DNA of 64,000 bases from Jiangella mangrovi (GCF_014204975.1 NZ_JACHMM010000001.1:2604001-2668000), one strand, 5' to 3'. Positions 26,602 through 35,716 are shown, counted from the first letter of the stretch. Notes: generated by a model from the letters alone, not told the origin. A program made the numbers and translations.

Positions 26602-27636
26602 ATGCTGCGGTCGACTCGATCCCTTGTGGCACTGACAGGCGCGACCCTGATCGCACTCGGCCTCGGGGCCTGCCAAGCTGCCGATCAGGCGTCGGAGGTC
26701 GAGGAGTCGCAGACGCCGGTCAGCGCGCCCTCGGCCGCCCCGTCCGTCGATGCCTTCCAGGCCGACGGCTTCACGATCGGCATCGCCAACTACTCACTGG
26801 CGACTCCCTACCTGGCCGCCTTGAACACGGCCATGGAGGAGCGGGCGGCCGAGGTCGGCATCACCGCCATCAGCACGGACGCGGGCGGCGACTCCGCCCA
26901 GCTCGCCGCCGACGTCACCGGCCTGCTGGCCCAGGAGGTCGACGGCATCATCGTCTCGGGCGGTGACCTGGTCAACGCTCCGGGCGTGTCCCTGGCGATG
27001 AAGGACTCGCAGGTCTCGCTCGTCTTCGTCGACCGCCTCTTCGACTCCGGCTTCTACAACGCGTGGGTCGGGCCGGACTACGCGACGGTCGGCTGGGACT
27101 CGTGCGACTACATCGGCAGCGCGCTCGGCGGCAGGGGCAAGGTCGCCACCATCAAGGGCGGCTCGGCCACTCATCCGATCGGGCTGCTCCTGGACGAGAG
27201 CTTCGCGCGATGCTTCGCCGAGACCCTGCCCGAGATGTCGGTGGTCGACTCCGGTGAGTTCGGCGACTGGACCGAGGCGGGCGGCGAGCGTGTCATGAAC
27301 TCGCTCCTGGCGAGTCACGGCGACATCGTGGCCGTGTTCTGCCAGAACGACGCCATGTGCCTGGGGGCGCAGAAGGCCGCGGCCGACGCGGGACGCTCCG
27401 AGGAGATGATCTTCGTCGGCGTGGGCGGAACCCGGCGGGCGTTCGAGGCCATCATGGACGGCTCCAGCTTCAACGCCACGTCCCTGGTCGACCCCGATGA
27501 GATCGGCGTCCAGGGCGTCAACCTGATGGCGACCATCTTCAGGCGCGAGGACTTCGCCAGGAACTCCTTCGTGCCTTCGCCGCTGGTCCGGTCGGGAAAC
27601 GCGACCGAGTACCTCGACGCGACCAGCGATTACTGA
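26602..27636 (+). CDS. Second CUT2 sugar-binding lipoprotein, orphan paralogue
   Basis: The protein has 344 residues with lipobox LGAC (C24), a Pro/Ser/Ala-rich linker and a type 1 periplasmic-binding fold from FTIGIANYSLATPY. It is a close paralogue of the binding protein at 21307-22317 but stands alone with its own promoter, divergent from the transporter operon. It may deliver a related sugar to the same permease or act as a sensor. The start could also be the GTG at 26593; AGAAGGA lies just upstream. Confidence 0.88.
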   Translation: MLRSTRSLVALTGATLIALGLGACQAADQASEVEESQTPVSAPSAAPSVDAFQADGFTIGIANYSLATPYLAALNTAMEERAAEVGITAISTDAGGDSAQLAADVTGLLAQEVDGIIVSGGDLVNAPGVSLAMKDSQVSLVFVDRLFDSGFYNAWVGPDYATVGWDSCDYIGSALGGRGKVATIKGGSATHPIGLLLDESFARCFAETLPEMSVVDSGEFGDWTEAGGERVMNSLLASHGDIVAVFCQNDAMCLGAQKAAADAGRSEEMIFVGVGGTRRAFEAIMDGSSFNATSLVDPDEIGVQGVNLMATIFRREDFARNSFVPSPLVRSGNATEYLDATSDY

Positions 27637-27761
27637 GCGCCCACGGAGGCGCGCCACCAAGCCGACAAGCGAAGTCAGTATCCCATCGAATCGACTCAAC
27701 AGAAGGGATGAGGTCGGCACTAGCTCTTTCGAACGCACCCGAAGGAAAGAGGGTAGAACAA

Positions 27762-29972
27762 GTGCGAAGAAGACGTGAACTGACCCCAGCGCTGGGGTTG
27801 GGGGTGGGGCTGGCGGTCGTCCTGACGCTGACCACAGGCCCGTCGGCTGCGTCGGCCAGCGACAGCGCGGACGGCGGGGCGGATGCCTCCGTCGACGAGA
27901 CCTTCCGGCCCGGCTGGGAGTTGAAGTACCGCGAGCTGTTCGACGAAGAGGATCTCGACATCGACATGGACGAGATCCCGTGGAAGCTCGACAACTACGA
28001 GAACGTCTACGACACGATCAGCGACGACGACGGCGACGCCTACTGGGGCGAGATGGGCATGGGCTTCGGCCAGGCCATCAGGTCGTTCCGGACCTGGGAG
28101 AAGACCAAGGAGATCGGTGAGGACAACTGGATCACCGTCGCGCTGACGGGTCGCCAGCAGGACCTCACGTCGGGCAAGAACCAGCCCGAGCGTCCGGGTG
28201 TCTTCCACGTCATCAGGCAGCCGGAGACGGGCAACATCGTCGCCGAGCTCAGGTCCGACGACCCGACTGCCGGCGCGATGATCCGCAACACCCGGCCGAT
28301 GCCCGCCGAGTACCGCATGGAGTACACGGTCACCCGCTACGAGATGGGTGGCGAGCGGTACGACCCGGAGACCGGGGAATGGTCCATGTGGACCGAGCAC
28401 CCCGGATTCGAGTACGGCGACGACGGCGAGTACAGCATCGCGCCGGGCACCCCGCGGTGGAACGGCTTCACCGTGACCGACGCGCTCGGCCGTGAGAACT
28501 GCAAGAACCAGTATCCGTGGCCGGACAGCCAGACCAACGCCTACACCGTTCCGCAGTGCGGCCGCGGTAACTGGAACCCGCTCAACTACGGCGGCGCCGG
28601 CTACAACGGACTGCACGCGCTGACGGTCACGGACGTCCAGAACCCGATGCCGCGCAACCTGCACTTCTGGCACTACCACCGCAAGGTGCTGATGGACCAG
28701 TTCGCCACCGACCCGGACCGCAACAACAACGGCGCCGTCTGCAACTCCGAGACCGGCACGCTGACGCGGATGCAGGAGACGCACCGCAACGGCGTCAACC
28801 CGTGGGTCAGCGGTCGCATGAACGGCTTCAACAGCGCCGGCGGCTACTACGAGGTCGGCCGCATGGCGGGGCAGTCGCAGCGGTTCTTCTCCGACTGCAA
28901 CAACTCCGTCCCGGACCCCGACCACCCCGGCCGCATGATCTACGAGGACACCACGACCAACGCGCCGCGGGCCATGGCGCAGTCGGACCCGCGGTTCTTC
29001 CCGTACATCCCGTACACCTTCGCGGTCGAGCGCTCCGAGCTGGGCTACACGCTCGAGTGGAGCGGCATGTTCCAGGACGTGGGCTGGCACACCTACCGCT
29101 ACTACCGCCCCTTCATCCTGAACAACAACCCGGTGTGGCGCTACAACGCCTACCCGGGCGACCACTACGACGGCCGCTACAACGGCTACGCGCGGTCGAC
29201 GACCAACCAGTTCAACCCGGACGGCACGCGGCAGGGGAACTCGACCAAGCGCACGTGGCCGGACATGTGGCACGCCAACTCGGCCTACCCGGACTTCGTG
29301 ATGATGGGCATCGAGTACACCAACTCGACCGAGGGCTGGCTGCAGTTCGACGACGTCCGCATGTACGAGCCCGCCGACAACCGGCCGGCGGTGTCCATCC
29401 TCGGCAAGGGCCGTGTCGACAACTGGCACGGACAGCAGCCGCAGCTCGACATCGAGGTGATCAACCTCGAGGAGACGGTGCCGAACGTCGACATCACGGT
29501 GACGACCGACTACGGCACCCAGACGTTCACGAACGTCCGTCCGGACGCGCACCCGAACGCCAGGTTCAAGGTCAACGGGCCGATTCCCGACGGCGTGGCC
29601 ACGGTGACCGCGACCAAGGGCGATCAGACGCACACGATCGAGGTGCCGTACGAGGGCATCGACTCGCTGCAGCTGACGACCGAGGTGTCGGGCAAGTGCT
29701 ACGCCGACCGGGCGCGGATGGATTACAAGGTGACCAACACCGATGACGTCGCGGCCGAGGACGTCACCGTCACGACGCCGCAGGGCACGAGGACCTTCCC
29801 GTCCATCGCGCCCGGCGCCACGGTGAACGTCTCCATCGGGACCCGTTCCGACACGGTTCCGGAAGGCACGTTCACGGTCGCGGCCACCGCCGGCGGCGAC
29901 CCGGTCGAGTATCCGTTCACGAAGGACGTGGAGTACCAGTACACGGCTGCTCCATTCGCCTGCGACGACTAG
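27762..29972 (+). CDS. Large exported protein of unassigned family, Trp/Tyr-rich with C-terminal Ig-like repeats
   Basis: The protein has 736 residues. After an Arg-rich N-terminus and hydrophobic signal segment (about residues 9-31, cut near SAASA) comes a 500-residue region rich in Trp, Tyr and Asn (NLHFWHYHRK, HTYRYYRPFILNNNPVWRYN). This resembles the aromatic-rich sheets of concanavalin-like sugar-active folds, but I recognise no catalytic motif. From about residue 565 two related beta-sandwich modules follow (VDITVTTDYGTQTF and VTVTTPQGTRTF). I chose GTG 27762; an ATG at 27708 lies directly on its ribosome-binding site. It follows the orphan binding protein by 125 bases and is probably in its transcript. 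Confidence 0.6.
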   Translation: MRRRRELTPALGLGVGLAVVLTLTTGPSAASASDSADGGADASVDETFRPGWELKYRELFDEEDLDIDMDEIPWKLDNYENVYDTISDDDGDAYWGEMGMGFGQAIRSFRTWEKTKEIGEDNWITVALTGRQQDLTSGKNQPERPGVFHVIRQPETGNIVAELRSDDPTAGAMIRNTRPMPAEYRMEYTVTRYEMGGERYDPETGEWSMWTEHPGFEYGDDGEYSIAPGTPRWNGFTVTDALGRENCKNQYPWPDSQTNAYTVPQCGRGNWNPLNYGGAGYNGLHALTVTDVQNPMPRNLHFWHYHRKVLMDQFATDPDRNNNGAVCNSETGTLTRMQETHRNGVNPWVSGRMNGFNSAGGYYEVGRMAGQSQRFFSDCNNSVPDPDHPGRMIYEDTTTNAPRAMAQSDPRFFPYIPYTFAVERSELGYTLEWSGMFQDVGWHTYRYYRPFILNNNPVWRYNAYPGDHYDGRYNGYARSTTNQFNPDGTRQGNSTKRTWPDMWHANSAYPDFVMMGIEYTNSTEGWLQFDDVRMYEPADNRPAVSILGKGRVDNWHGQQPQLDIEVINLEETVPNVDITVTTDYGTQTFTNVRPDAHPNARFKVNGPIPDGVATVTATKGDQTHTIEVPYEGIDSLQLTTEVSGKCYADRARMDYKVTNTDDVAAEDVTVTTPQGTRTFPSIAPGATVNVSIGTRSDTVPEGTFTVAATAGGDPVEYPFTKDVEYQYTAAPFACDD

Positions 29973-29985
29973 TCGCTCGTCCAAG

Positions 29986-30017
29986 GCCGTGCCGCCGGGG
30001 CAACCCGGCGGCACGGC
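29986..30017 (+). terminator. Terminator hairpin after the exported protein gene
   Basis: A perfect 14-bp stem (GCCGTGCCGCCGGG, 29986-29999, with its complement 30004-30017) closes on a four-base GCAA loop 14 bases after the stop codon. It should end the transcript that starts at about 26470. Confidence 0.75.
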
Positions 30018-30033
30018 TCCCCGCCCACGGACG

Positions 30034-30064
30034 AGAGTGGCCGTGCCGCAGCGGCGGCCACTCT
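30034..30064. terminator. Second hairpin before the FKBP-like gene
   Basis: Ten-base arms AGAGTGGCCG (30034-30043) and CGGCCACTCT (30055-30064) enclose 11 bases. Lying 16 bases after the first hairpin, it may back up termination or belong to the leader of the next gene. Confidence 0.45.
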
Positions 30065-30104
30065 GCCGGAGGTCACGGCACGACCCGACGATGAGGACTG
30101 ACCC

Positions 30105-31052
30105 ATGCGCCGAACCACCTTGTTCACCGCCGCCTGCGTGACCCTGGCCGGCGTCCTGCTCACCGGGTGTTCCGGGGAGGACGGCGGGGGCGACTCGTCG
30201 GCCGTCCCGTCGGCGCTCCCGTCGATCGACGCGGAGGCGGACGCGGCGGCGCTGGCCACGGTGACACAGACGGCGCAACCCGGCACCGCGCCGGTGGTGG
30301 ACTTCACCCCGCCCCTCAGCGTCACCGGGCCCGTCGCCCGGGTCGTGCAGCCGGGTGCGGGCGCGGTCATCGAGGTGAACCGCGCCGTGGTGGCCGACGT
30401 CGTGACCGTCGACGGCTCCGACGGGACCGAGGAGGGCAACACCTATGACGCCGCTCCGCAGATCCTGATGACCGACGAGGCCAACATGCCGGCCGCCCTG
30501 CTGGACGTGCTGGTCGGCGCCCAGGTGGGTGCCCGGGTCCTGCTGGCCGCGCCGGTGGCCGAGGACCGGACGACGCTGTGGGCGTTCGAGATCGAGTCCG
30601 TGCTGGACGTCCCCGCCCAGGCCGAGGGCACCGAGGCGAGACTGCAACCCGGACTGCCGCTCGTCGACCACGCCGACAGCGGCACGACCGACGTCCAGAT
30701 GCCGGTGATCGTTCCCTCCGACGGCCCGCCGCCGGAGGAGCTGGTCGTCCAGCCGCTGCTCGTCGGGGCCGGTGCGCCGGTCACGGCCGACTCCAGCCTG
30801 GTCGTCCAGGTCACCGGCGCGCTCTGGGACGGCACCCAGTTCCAGAACACCTGGGAGGAGGGCGCCGGGAAGCCCATCGTCCTCAGCGGTGCCATCGAGG
30901 GCTGGCGGCAGGGGCTGGTGGGCCAGACCATCGGCAGCCGGGTGATGCTGGTCGTGCCGCCCGAGCTGGCCTACGGGGACGAGGGCCGGGGGGACCTCAT
31001 CCCCGCCGGGTCGACCCTCGTGTACGTCATCGACATCTTGGCCGGGATCTAG
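30105..31052 (+). CDS. FKBP-like lipoprotein with two degenerate domains, copy 1
   Basis: The protein has 315 residues and lipobox LTGC (C22). Residues 60-160 and 200-315 both look like FKBP folds. The second retains GWRQGLVGQTIGSRVMLVVP and LAYG, the hallmark of FKBP-type prolyl isomerases. Several FKBP active-site positions are altered: the VxYTG strand reads VVQVTG, and the catalytic FD pair reads FQ. Isomerase activity is therefore uncertain. A paralogue follows after 14 bases. It presumably acts outside the membrane as a folding factor. Confidence 0.82.
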   Translation: MRRTTLFTAACVTLAGVLLTGCSGEDGGGDSSAVPSALPSIDAEADAAALATVTQTAQPGTAPVVDFTPPLSVTGPVARVVQPGAGAVIEVNRAVVADVVTVDGSDGTEEGNTYDAAPQILMTDEANMPAALLDVLVGAQVGARVLLAAPVAEDRTTLWAFEIESVLDVPAQAEGTEARLQPGLPLVDHADSGTTDVQMPVIVPSDGPPPEELVVQPLLVGAGAPVTADSSLVVQVTGALWDGTQFQNTWEEGAGKPIVLSGAIEGWRQGLVGQTIGSRVMLVVPPELAYGDEGRGDLIPAGSTLVYVIDILAGI

Positions 31053-31066
31053 GACGGATGGCACCC

Positions 31067-32047
31067 ATGCGACGACGCGGCTCCGTCACCGCGGCCTGCG
31101 CGGCCCTGACCGTTCTCCTGCTGGTGGGGTGTTCCGGGGAGGATCAGGCTGACCCGGCCGCCGACGACCAGCCGGCGACCACCGATCCGTCCGCGCCGGC
31201 CGAGCCGTCCCCGCCCGGCCCGCCGGCGTCGGCTCCTCCCGCCGACCACGAGGCCGACGTCGCGGCACTCGAGGGCGTCACGCTGACCGGGAACCCGGGC
31301 ACCATGCCGTTCTTCAACGTCGAGCCGCCGCTCGCCCTGACCGGAGAGGTCGCCCGGGTGGCCGACGTCGGCACGGGCCCGGCCGTCGAGGCGGGTGACG
31401 CCGTGGCGGTCCACGTCGCGTCCTTCAACCCCCAGACCGAGACCATCGAGGCCAGTTCCTACGAGCAGGGCCCCGAGCTGCTCGTGGCCGAACCGGGCGG
31501 CCTGCCGGAGGAGCTGCTCGGGGCGATGGTGGGCGCGCCCGTCGGCTCCCGGGTCCTGTTCGGCGCTCCGGTCGACGGCCTGACCACGATCTACTCGTTC
31601 GAGATCCTCGGGACCGGACCCGTCTTCGAGCAGGCCGAGGGCACGGCGGTGACACCGCAGTCCGGCCTGCCGGTCCTCACCTTCGCCGCCGACGGCACGC
31701 CGGCGATGGCGCCGGCCGAGGGCGATCCGCCGGGCGAGCTGGTGGTGCAGCCGCTGATCACGGGCACGGGCGACCCCGTCACCGCGGACTCCTGGCTGGT
31801 CGTGAACTACAGCACCTGGCTGTGGGACGGCACCGAGGTGGTCTCGACCTGGAAGGACGGCCAGACGACGGTCATGCGGCTGTCCGACGCGATCGTCGGC
31901 TGGCAGGAGGGGCTGGCGGGGCAGCCGATCGGCAGCCGGGTGCAGCTCGTGGTTCCCCCTGGCAAGGCCTTCGGCGCCGAGGCGACCGACCGGGTCCCCG
32001 CGAACTCGACCGTGGTGGTCGTCGTCGACATCCTGGCCGGCATGTGA
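31067..32047 (+). CDS. FKBP-like lipoprotein with two degenerate domains, copy 2
   Basis: The protein has 326 residues and lipobox LVGC (C22), with the same two-domain layout as the upstream copy. The C-terminal domain keeps GWQEGLAGQPIGSRVQLVVP, has the Tyr of the first strand (VVNYS) but loses the FD pair (VVS). The two copies have thus lost different FKBP residues. I chose ATG 31067 by analogy with copy 1 and because AGGACGG is 9 bases away; ATG 31058 is possible. It ends 3 bases from the convergent XRE gene. Confidence 0.82.
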   Translation: MRRRGSVTAACAALTVLLLVGCSGEDQADPAADDQPATTDPSAPAEPSPPGPPASAPPADHEADVAALEGVTLTGNPGTMPFFNVEPPLALTGEVARVADVGTGPAVEAGDAVAVHVASFNPQTETIEASSYEQGPELLVAEPGGLPEELLGAMVGAPVGSRVLFGAPVDGLTTIYSFEILGTGPVFEQAEGTAVTPQSGLPVLTFAADGTPAMAPAEGDPPGELVVQPLITGTGDPVTADSWLVVNYSTWLWDGTEVVSTWKDGQTTVMRLSDAIVGWQEGLAGQPIGSRVQLVVPPGKAFGAEATDRVPANSTVVVVVDILAGM

Positions 32048-32050
32048 CGG

Positions 32051-32929
32051 TCAGAGCGACCGGACGGGCGGCGCGTCCGCGCCCTCGTTCTGGGAGGCGA
32101 CGGTGCTGCTGAGCAGCGCCAGGCCCTGCTCGGACGGGCTGCCCGGCTCGGCGTGGTAGGCGATGACCAGCTGGCCGGGCGCCCCGTTGACGGCCAGCGT
32201 CTCGTAGTCGAGCGTGAGGTCGCCGACCATCGGGTGCCGGAACCGCTTCGTGCCGGACACCTTCACCCGCACGTCGTGGCGGGCCCAGAGCCGGCGGAAC
32301 TCCTCGCTCTTCAGCGAGAGCTCGCCGACCAGCTCGGTGAGCCGCGGGTCGTCGAGGTCGGCGCCCGCGGTGGCGCGCAGGCTGGCCACGGTGTCGACGG
32401 CGACGGTGTCCCAGTCGGGGTAGATGTCGCGGGCGACGGGGTCGAGGAAGAACGAGCGCACCTGGTTGGTGCCGCTGCGCAGGCACGTGTTCAGGGCGGT
32501 CGCCAGCGGGTTGGCCGCGAGCACGTCCAGATAGCGGCCGACGACGAGGGCCGGCGTGAACGCCCAGCTCTGGATCAGCCGCGCGGCCCCAGGGCTCACC
32601 CGCTCGGGACGGGGGTGCGGCCGACGGCGGCGGCTCGCCGGGCGGGCCAGCTCGCGCACGTGGGCGACGGCGTCGTCGTCGAGTCCGAGCACGCCGGCCA
32701 GGGCCTCGATGACCTGCTCGGACGGGTGCTTGTCGCGGCCCTGCTCGAGGCGGACGTAGTAGTCGGCGCTGACGCCGGCGAGCATGGCCACCTCTTCGCG
32801 GCGCAGCCCCGGCACCCGGCGGCGGCCGTATCCCTCGGGCAGGCCGACGTCGGCGGGCTGGGCGAGCTCGCGCCGGGCGCGCAGGTACTCGCCCAGCCGG
32901 TTGTCGCTGCGGGTGTCGCCGTCCGCCAT
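32051..32929 (-). CDS. XRE-family regulator with MmyB-like ligand-binding domain
   Basis: The protein has 292 residues. The HTH is at about residues 11-80, with the family signature RRVPGLRREEVAMLAGVSADYYVRLEQGR. The C-terminal MmyB-like domain (about 105-275) is a PAS-related fold that binds fatty-acid-like ligands in some members. It is divergent from an SDR gene with a 115-base gap, and such pairs are usually regulator and target. Confidence 0.92.
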   Translation of the reverse strand: MADGDTRSDNRLGEYLRARRELAQPADVGLPEGYGRRRVPGLRREEVAMLAGVSADYYVRLEQGRDKHPSEQVIEALAGVLGLDDDAVAHVRELARPASRRRRPHPRPERVSPGAARLIQSWAFTPALVVGRYLDVLAANPLATALNTCLRSGTNQVRSFFLDPVARDIYPDWDTVAVDTVASLRATAGADLDDPRLTELVGELSLKSEEFRRLWARHDVRVKVSGTKRFRHPMVGDLTLDYETLAVNGAPGQLVIAYHAEPGSPSEQGLALLSSTVASQNEGADAPPVRSL

Positions 32930-33044
32930 GCCCCGAGCCTAGGTCGTCGGCGTGCCGGCTGGGTGGGTGTGCGACTCCCAGGGTCCGGTCTCCTGGTCGT
33001 CACGCGATCTGGTTGGCCCTCGCCGCGGCGGCGACCGTGGAGGC

Positions 33045-33800
33045 ATGAACACCACGACTGACACACCCCTGACCGGCCGCGTCGCGGTCGTCACCGGAGC
33101 CACGAGCGGGATCGGCGGCGCCACGGCCCGCCGGCTCGCCGCCGACGGAGCCGCCGTCGCCGTCGTGGGCCGGCGCGAGGACCGCCTGAAGGCGCTCGCC
33201 ACCGAGATCGGCGCTCTTGCCGTGCCGGTCGACATCACCGACCAGGACGCCGTCGCCGCCGCGGCCGGGAGCGTGCGGGCCGAGCTGGGCCGCGTCGACC
33301 TCGTCGTCGCCAACGCCGGCGTCATGCTGGCCGCGCCGTTCGAGTCCGCCGACACCCGCGAGTGGAACCAGATGATCGGCACGAACATCACCGGCCTGCT
33401 GCACACCGGCCGCGCGTTCGCCGACGACCTCATCGCCGCCGCGGCCGACGGTGGCGCGGCCGACCTGGTCCACGTCGGCTCCGTCGGCGGGCACCTGGTC
33501 TTCACCGACTACGCCGTCTACTGCGCCACCAAGGCGGCCGTGGCCCACCTGACCCGGAACCTGCGCGCCGAGCTCGGCCCGCGCAAGGTCCGGGTCAAGA
33601 ACGTCGAACCCGGCTTCGTCGGCACCGAGCTCGGTGCCGGCATGCGCCACGACGGCAACCGCGAGCAGTTGGTGCAGTGGCGCGAGTCGATGGAGATCCT
33701 CGTACCCGAGGACATCGCCGACGCGATCGCCTACGCCGTCGCCGCACCGCCGCGGGTCAACGTCGCCGAGCTGGTCGTCGTCCCGGTCGAGCAGGGCTGA
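33045..33800 (+). CDS. Short-chain dehydrogenase/reductase
   Basis: The protein has 251 residues, a classical SDR. It shows TGATSGIG at 18-25, NAG (VVANAGVM), catalytic Ser in GSVGG and the Tyr-x-x-x-Lys pair YCATK. The basic residue after the second strand (GRRED) suggests NADP(H). It is probably controlled by the divergent XRE regulator. The substrate is unknown. Confidence 0.93.
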   Translation: MNTTTDTPLTGRVAVVTGATSGIGGATARRLAADGAAVAVVGRREDRLKALATEIGALAVPVDITDQDAVAAAAGSVRAELGRVDLVVANAGVMLAAPFESADTREWNQMIGTNITGLLHTGRAFADDLIAAAADGGAADLVHVGSVGGHLVFTDYAVYCATKAAVAHLTRNLRAELGPRKVRVKNVEPGFVGTELGAGMRHDGNREQLVQWRESMEILVPEDIADAIAYAVAAPPRVNVAELVVVPVEQG

Positions 33801-33804
33801 ACCC

Positions 33805-34425
33805 TCAGCCCCTCGTCTTCGCGATGAGCTCGATGGCCGCCTTGCAGAACTCCGGCAGGTCGTCGGGGACGCGTCCGGTGACGACGTTCCCGTCGACCAC
33901 CGCCGGCTCGTCGACGAAGATGCCGCCGGCGTTCCTCAGGTCGTCCTGGACGGCGGCGTACGCGGTGCAGCGGCGGCCGCGGATGAGGTCGGTGCCCTCG
34001 TGCAGGTCGGTCGAGATCATGACCTGCGGCCCGTGGCAGATGGACGCGACCACCTTGCCGGCCCGGTGCGCCTCGGCCACCAGCCGCCGCGACGGCCCGT
34101 GCAGCCGGACGGCGTCGGGCCCGAACCCGCCGGGCAGGTAGACGGCGTCGAAGGCCGCGATGTCGATGCCGGCCGGGACCGCCTGCCGCCAGCGCTTGCC
34201 CTCCTCGAGCACCACGAACGGGATGGTGGTGCCGAACCGGCCGGTGATCGGCTTGTCCGGGGCGTAGGAGCGGGGCGAGAAGTGCCCGGGCATGTCCTTC
34301 GGCGGATGCGTGATGGTGATGCCGGCGCCCTCTTCGCTGAACCTGAGCAGCGGATACAGGACCTCGACGTCTTCGAACTCGTGCGCGGTGATGAAGAGGA
34401 TGCTGCTGCCTTCCAGGGCGCCCAC
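33805..34425 (-). CDS. DJ-1/PfpI-family protein
   Basis: The protein has 206 residues with the nucleophile elbow ASICHGPQ (C130, H131) and the conserved glutamate E18 (HEFED). Such proteins act as glyoxalase III/deglycase-like enzymes or proteases; the exact reaction cannot be read. The GTG start follows AAAGGAGTA. It lies 4 bases after the Ldh-family gene on the same strand, so the two form one operon under the operators at 35621-35688. Confidence 0.9.
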   Translation of the reverse strand: MGALEGSSILFITAHEFEDVEVLYPLLRFSEEGAGITITHPPKDMPGHFSPRSYAPDKPITGRFGTTIPFVVLEEGKRWRQAVPAGIDIAAFDAVYLPGGFGPDAVRLHGPSRRLVAEAHRAGKVVASICHGPQVMISTDLHEGTDLIRGRRCTAYAAVQDDLRNAGGIFVDEPAVVDGNVVTGRVPDDLPEFCKAAIELIAKTRG

Positions 34426-34429
34426 GGGA

Positions 34430-35530
34430 CTACTCCTTTGCTCCGGTGCGATGAGTGGTGTCGGTGGTGCCGACGGGCTGGATGCGGGTGAGCGAGAACC
34501 GGCTCGCGAGCTTGTCGAGGTCGGCCGTCGTGCTCTCGGCCAGGGCGACGCCGCCCTGGTGCGCCGCCTCGGACTGGTGCCGCTCGACGTCGCCCGGCAG
34601 CCGGACCGCCGGGTGGCCCGCGGCCAGGGTGCTGCCCGACACGCGGTCGACGAGCTCGGTGGCGCGCTCGGTGTAGGTATCGGTGCCGGTCAGGCTGCCC
34701 GGGTGGATCGCGATGACGAGGTGCCCGGTGCCCATGCGCGACCCCGGGTCGACCCAGATGTCGGTGATCTGGTGGCTGAGCAGCGCACCCGGCACCGCCG
34801 CGGCCAGCAGCTCGATGGCGATGGCCAGGCCCGAGCCCTTGTGCTCGCCGAAGGGGAGCAGGACGCCCTTGAGCGCCGCCTCGGGGTCCGTGGTCGGTGC
34901 GCCCGCGGCGTCGAGGGCCCAGCCCTCGGGGATGTCGCCGCCGTTCTTCGCCGCGGACACGATGCGCCCGAACGCCCCGGCGGAGGTGGCCATGTCGAGC
35001 ACCACCGGCGGCTTGCCGTCGACCGGGAAACCGATGGAGATGGGGTTGGTGCCCAGCAGCGGCTCGGCCGAGCCGTACGGTGCCATCGACGGGCCGGTGT
35101 TCGACAGCACGAACGTCACGATACCGCGTGCGGCCAGCCGCTCCACCCACGGAGCGGCCATGCCGAAGTGCGTGCTCCGCCGCACTCCGACGACGGCGCA
35201 GCCGTGCTGTTCGGCCAGGTCGCCGGCCCGGTCGGTGGCGAGCGCGATGGCCGTGTGCCCGAAGCCGAAGCCCGCGTCCAGCGTCGCCGTCGCGCCCCGT
35301 TCGTGCGCCCACGTCATCGGCGCGTCCGGCACGATCCCTCCCGCCTCGACCGACGACACGTACAGCGGCAGCCGCAGCAGGCCGTGGGACGGCAGGCCGC
35401 GCGCGTCCGCCTCGACCAGGCACTCCGAGACGCGGTGGGCCTCGGTCGCGGAACACCCGACCGCCTGCAGGACCGCGGTGGTGAACGCCGTCAGATCGGC
35501 GTAGTCGAAGTGCCGGGGCTGGTCGCTCAA
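34430..35530 (-). CDS. Ldh-family (malate/L-lactate/2-ketoacid) NAD(P)-dependent oxidoreductase
   Basis: The protein has 366 residues of the YlbC/AllD/DlgD family. Visible marks are the N-terminal ADARGLPSHGLLRLPLYV, the catalytic-region histidine in RRSTHFGMAAPW, the loop LGTNPISIGFP and FGEHKGSGLA. Members reduce or oxidise 2-hydroxy acids such as lactate, malate, ureidoglycolate or diketogulonate. Lactate formed from lactaldehyde by the co-regulated aldehyde dehydrogenase is an attractive substrate, but this is inference. The start is TTG, supported by AGGAG seven bases upstream. Confidence 0.9.
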   Translation of the reverse strand: MSDQPRHFDYADLTAFTTAVLQAVGCSATEAHRVSECLVEADARGLPSHGLLRLPLYVSSVEAGGIVPDAPMTWAHERGATATLDAGFGFGHTAIALATDRAGDLAEQHGCAVVGVRRSTHFGMAAPWVERLAARGIVTFVLSNTGPSMAPYGSAEPLLGTNPISIGFPVDGKPPVVLDMATSAGAFGRIVSAAKNGGDIPEGWALDAAGAPTTDPEAALKGVLLPFGEHKGSGLAIAIELLAAAVPGALLSHQITDIWVDPGSRMGTGHLVIAIHPGSLTGTDTYTERATELVDRVSGSTLAAGHPAVRLPGDVERHQSEAAHQGGVALAESTTADLDKLASRFSLTRIQPVGTTDTTHRTGAKE

Positions 35531-35620
35531 CGGGGCTCCTACGAGGCTCGGAGGTCGTGACCGGGCACCGGCGCAGGAGCGGCGAACGTGGTCGTCGTGC
35601 GGAGCCCAGCCCGCTCATAC

Positions 35621-35688
35621 GTTCCCAAATGGGAACAATGTTCCAAATACTGCACGGCGACGTTACAACCGCCCGGACGACCCGTCAA
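35621..35688 (-). promoter_or_regulatory. Promoter with paired IclR-type operators for the dehydrogenase/DJ-1 operon
   Basis: On the minus strand: -35 TTGACG (35688-35683), 17-bp spacer, -10 TAACGT (35665-35660), then an imperfect GTTC-N8-GCAC (35640-35655) and the perfect palindrome GTTCCCAAATGGGAAC (35621-35636). The sites are 19 bp apart, as at the other three promoters. Confidence 0.75.
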
Positions 35689-35716
35689 GGTCGGCCGGGC
35701 GGTGGGAAGGGGAGGG

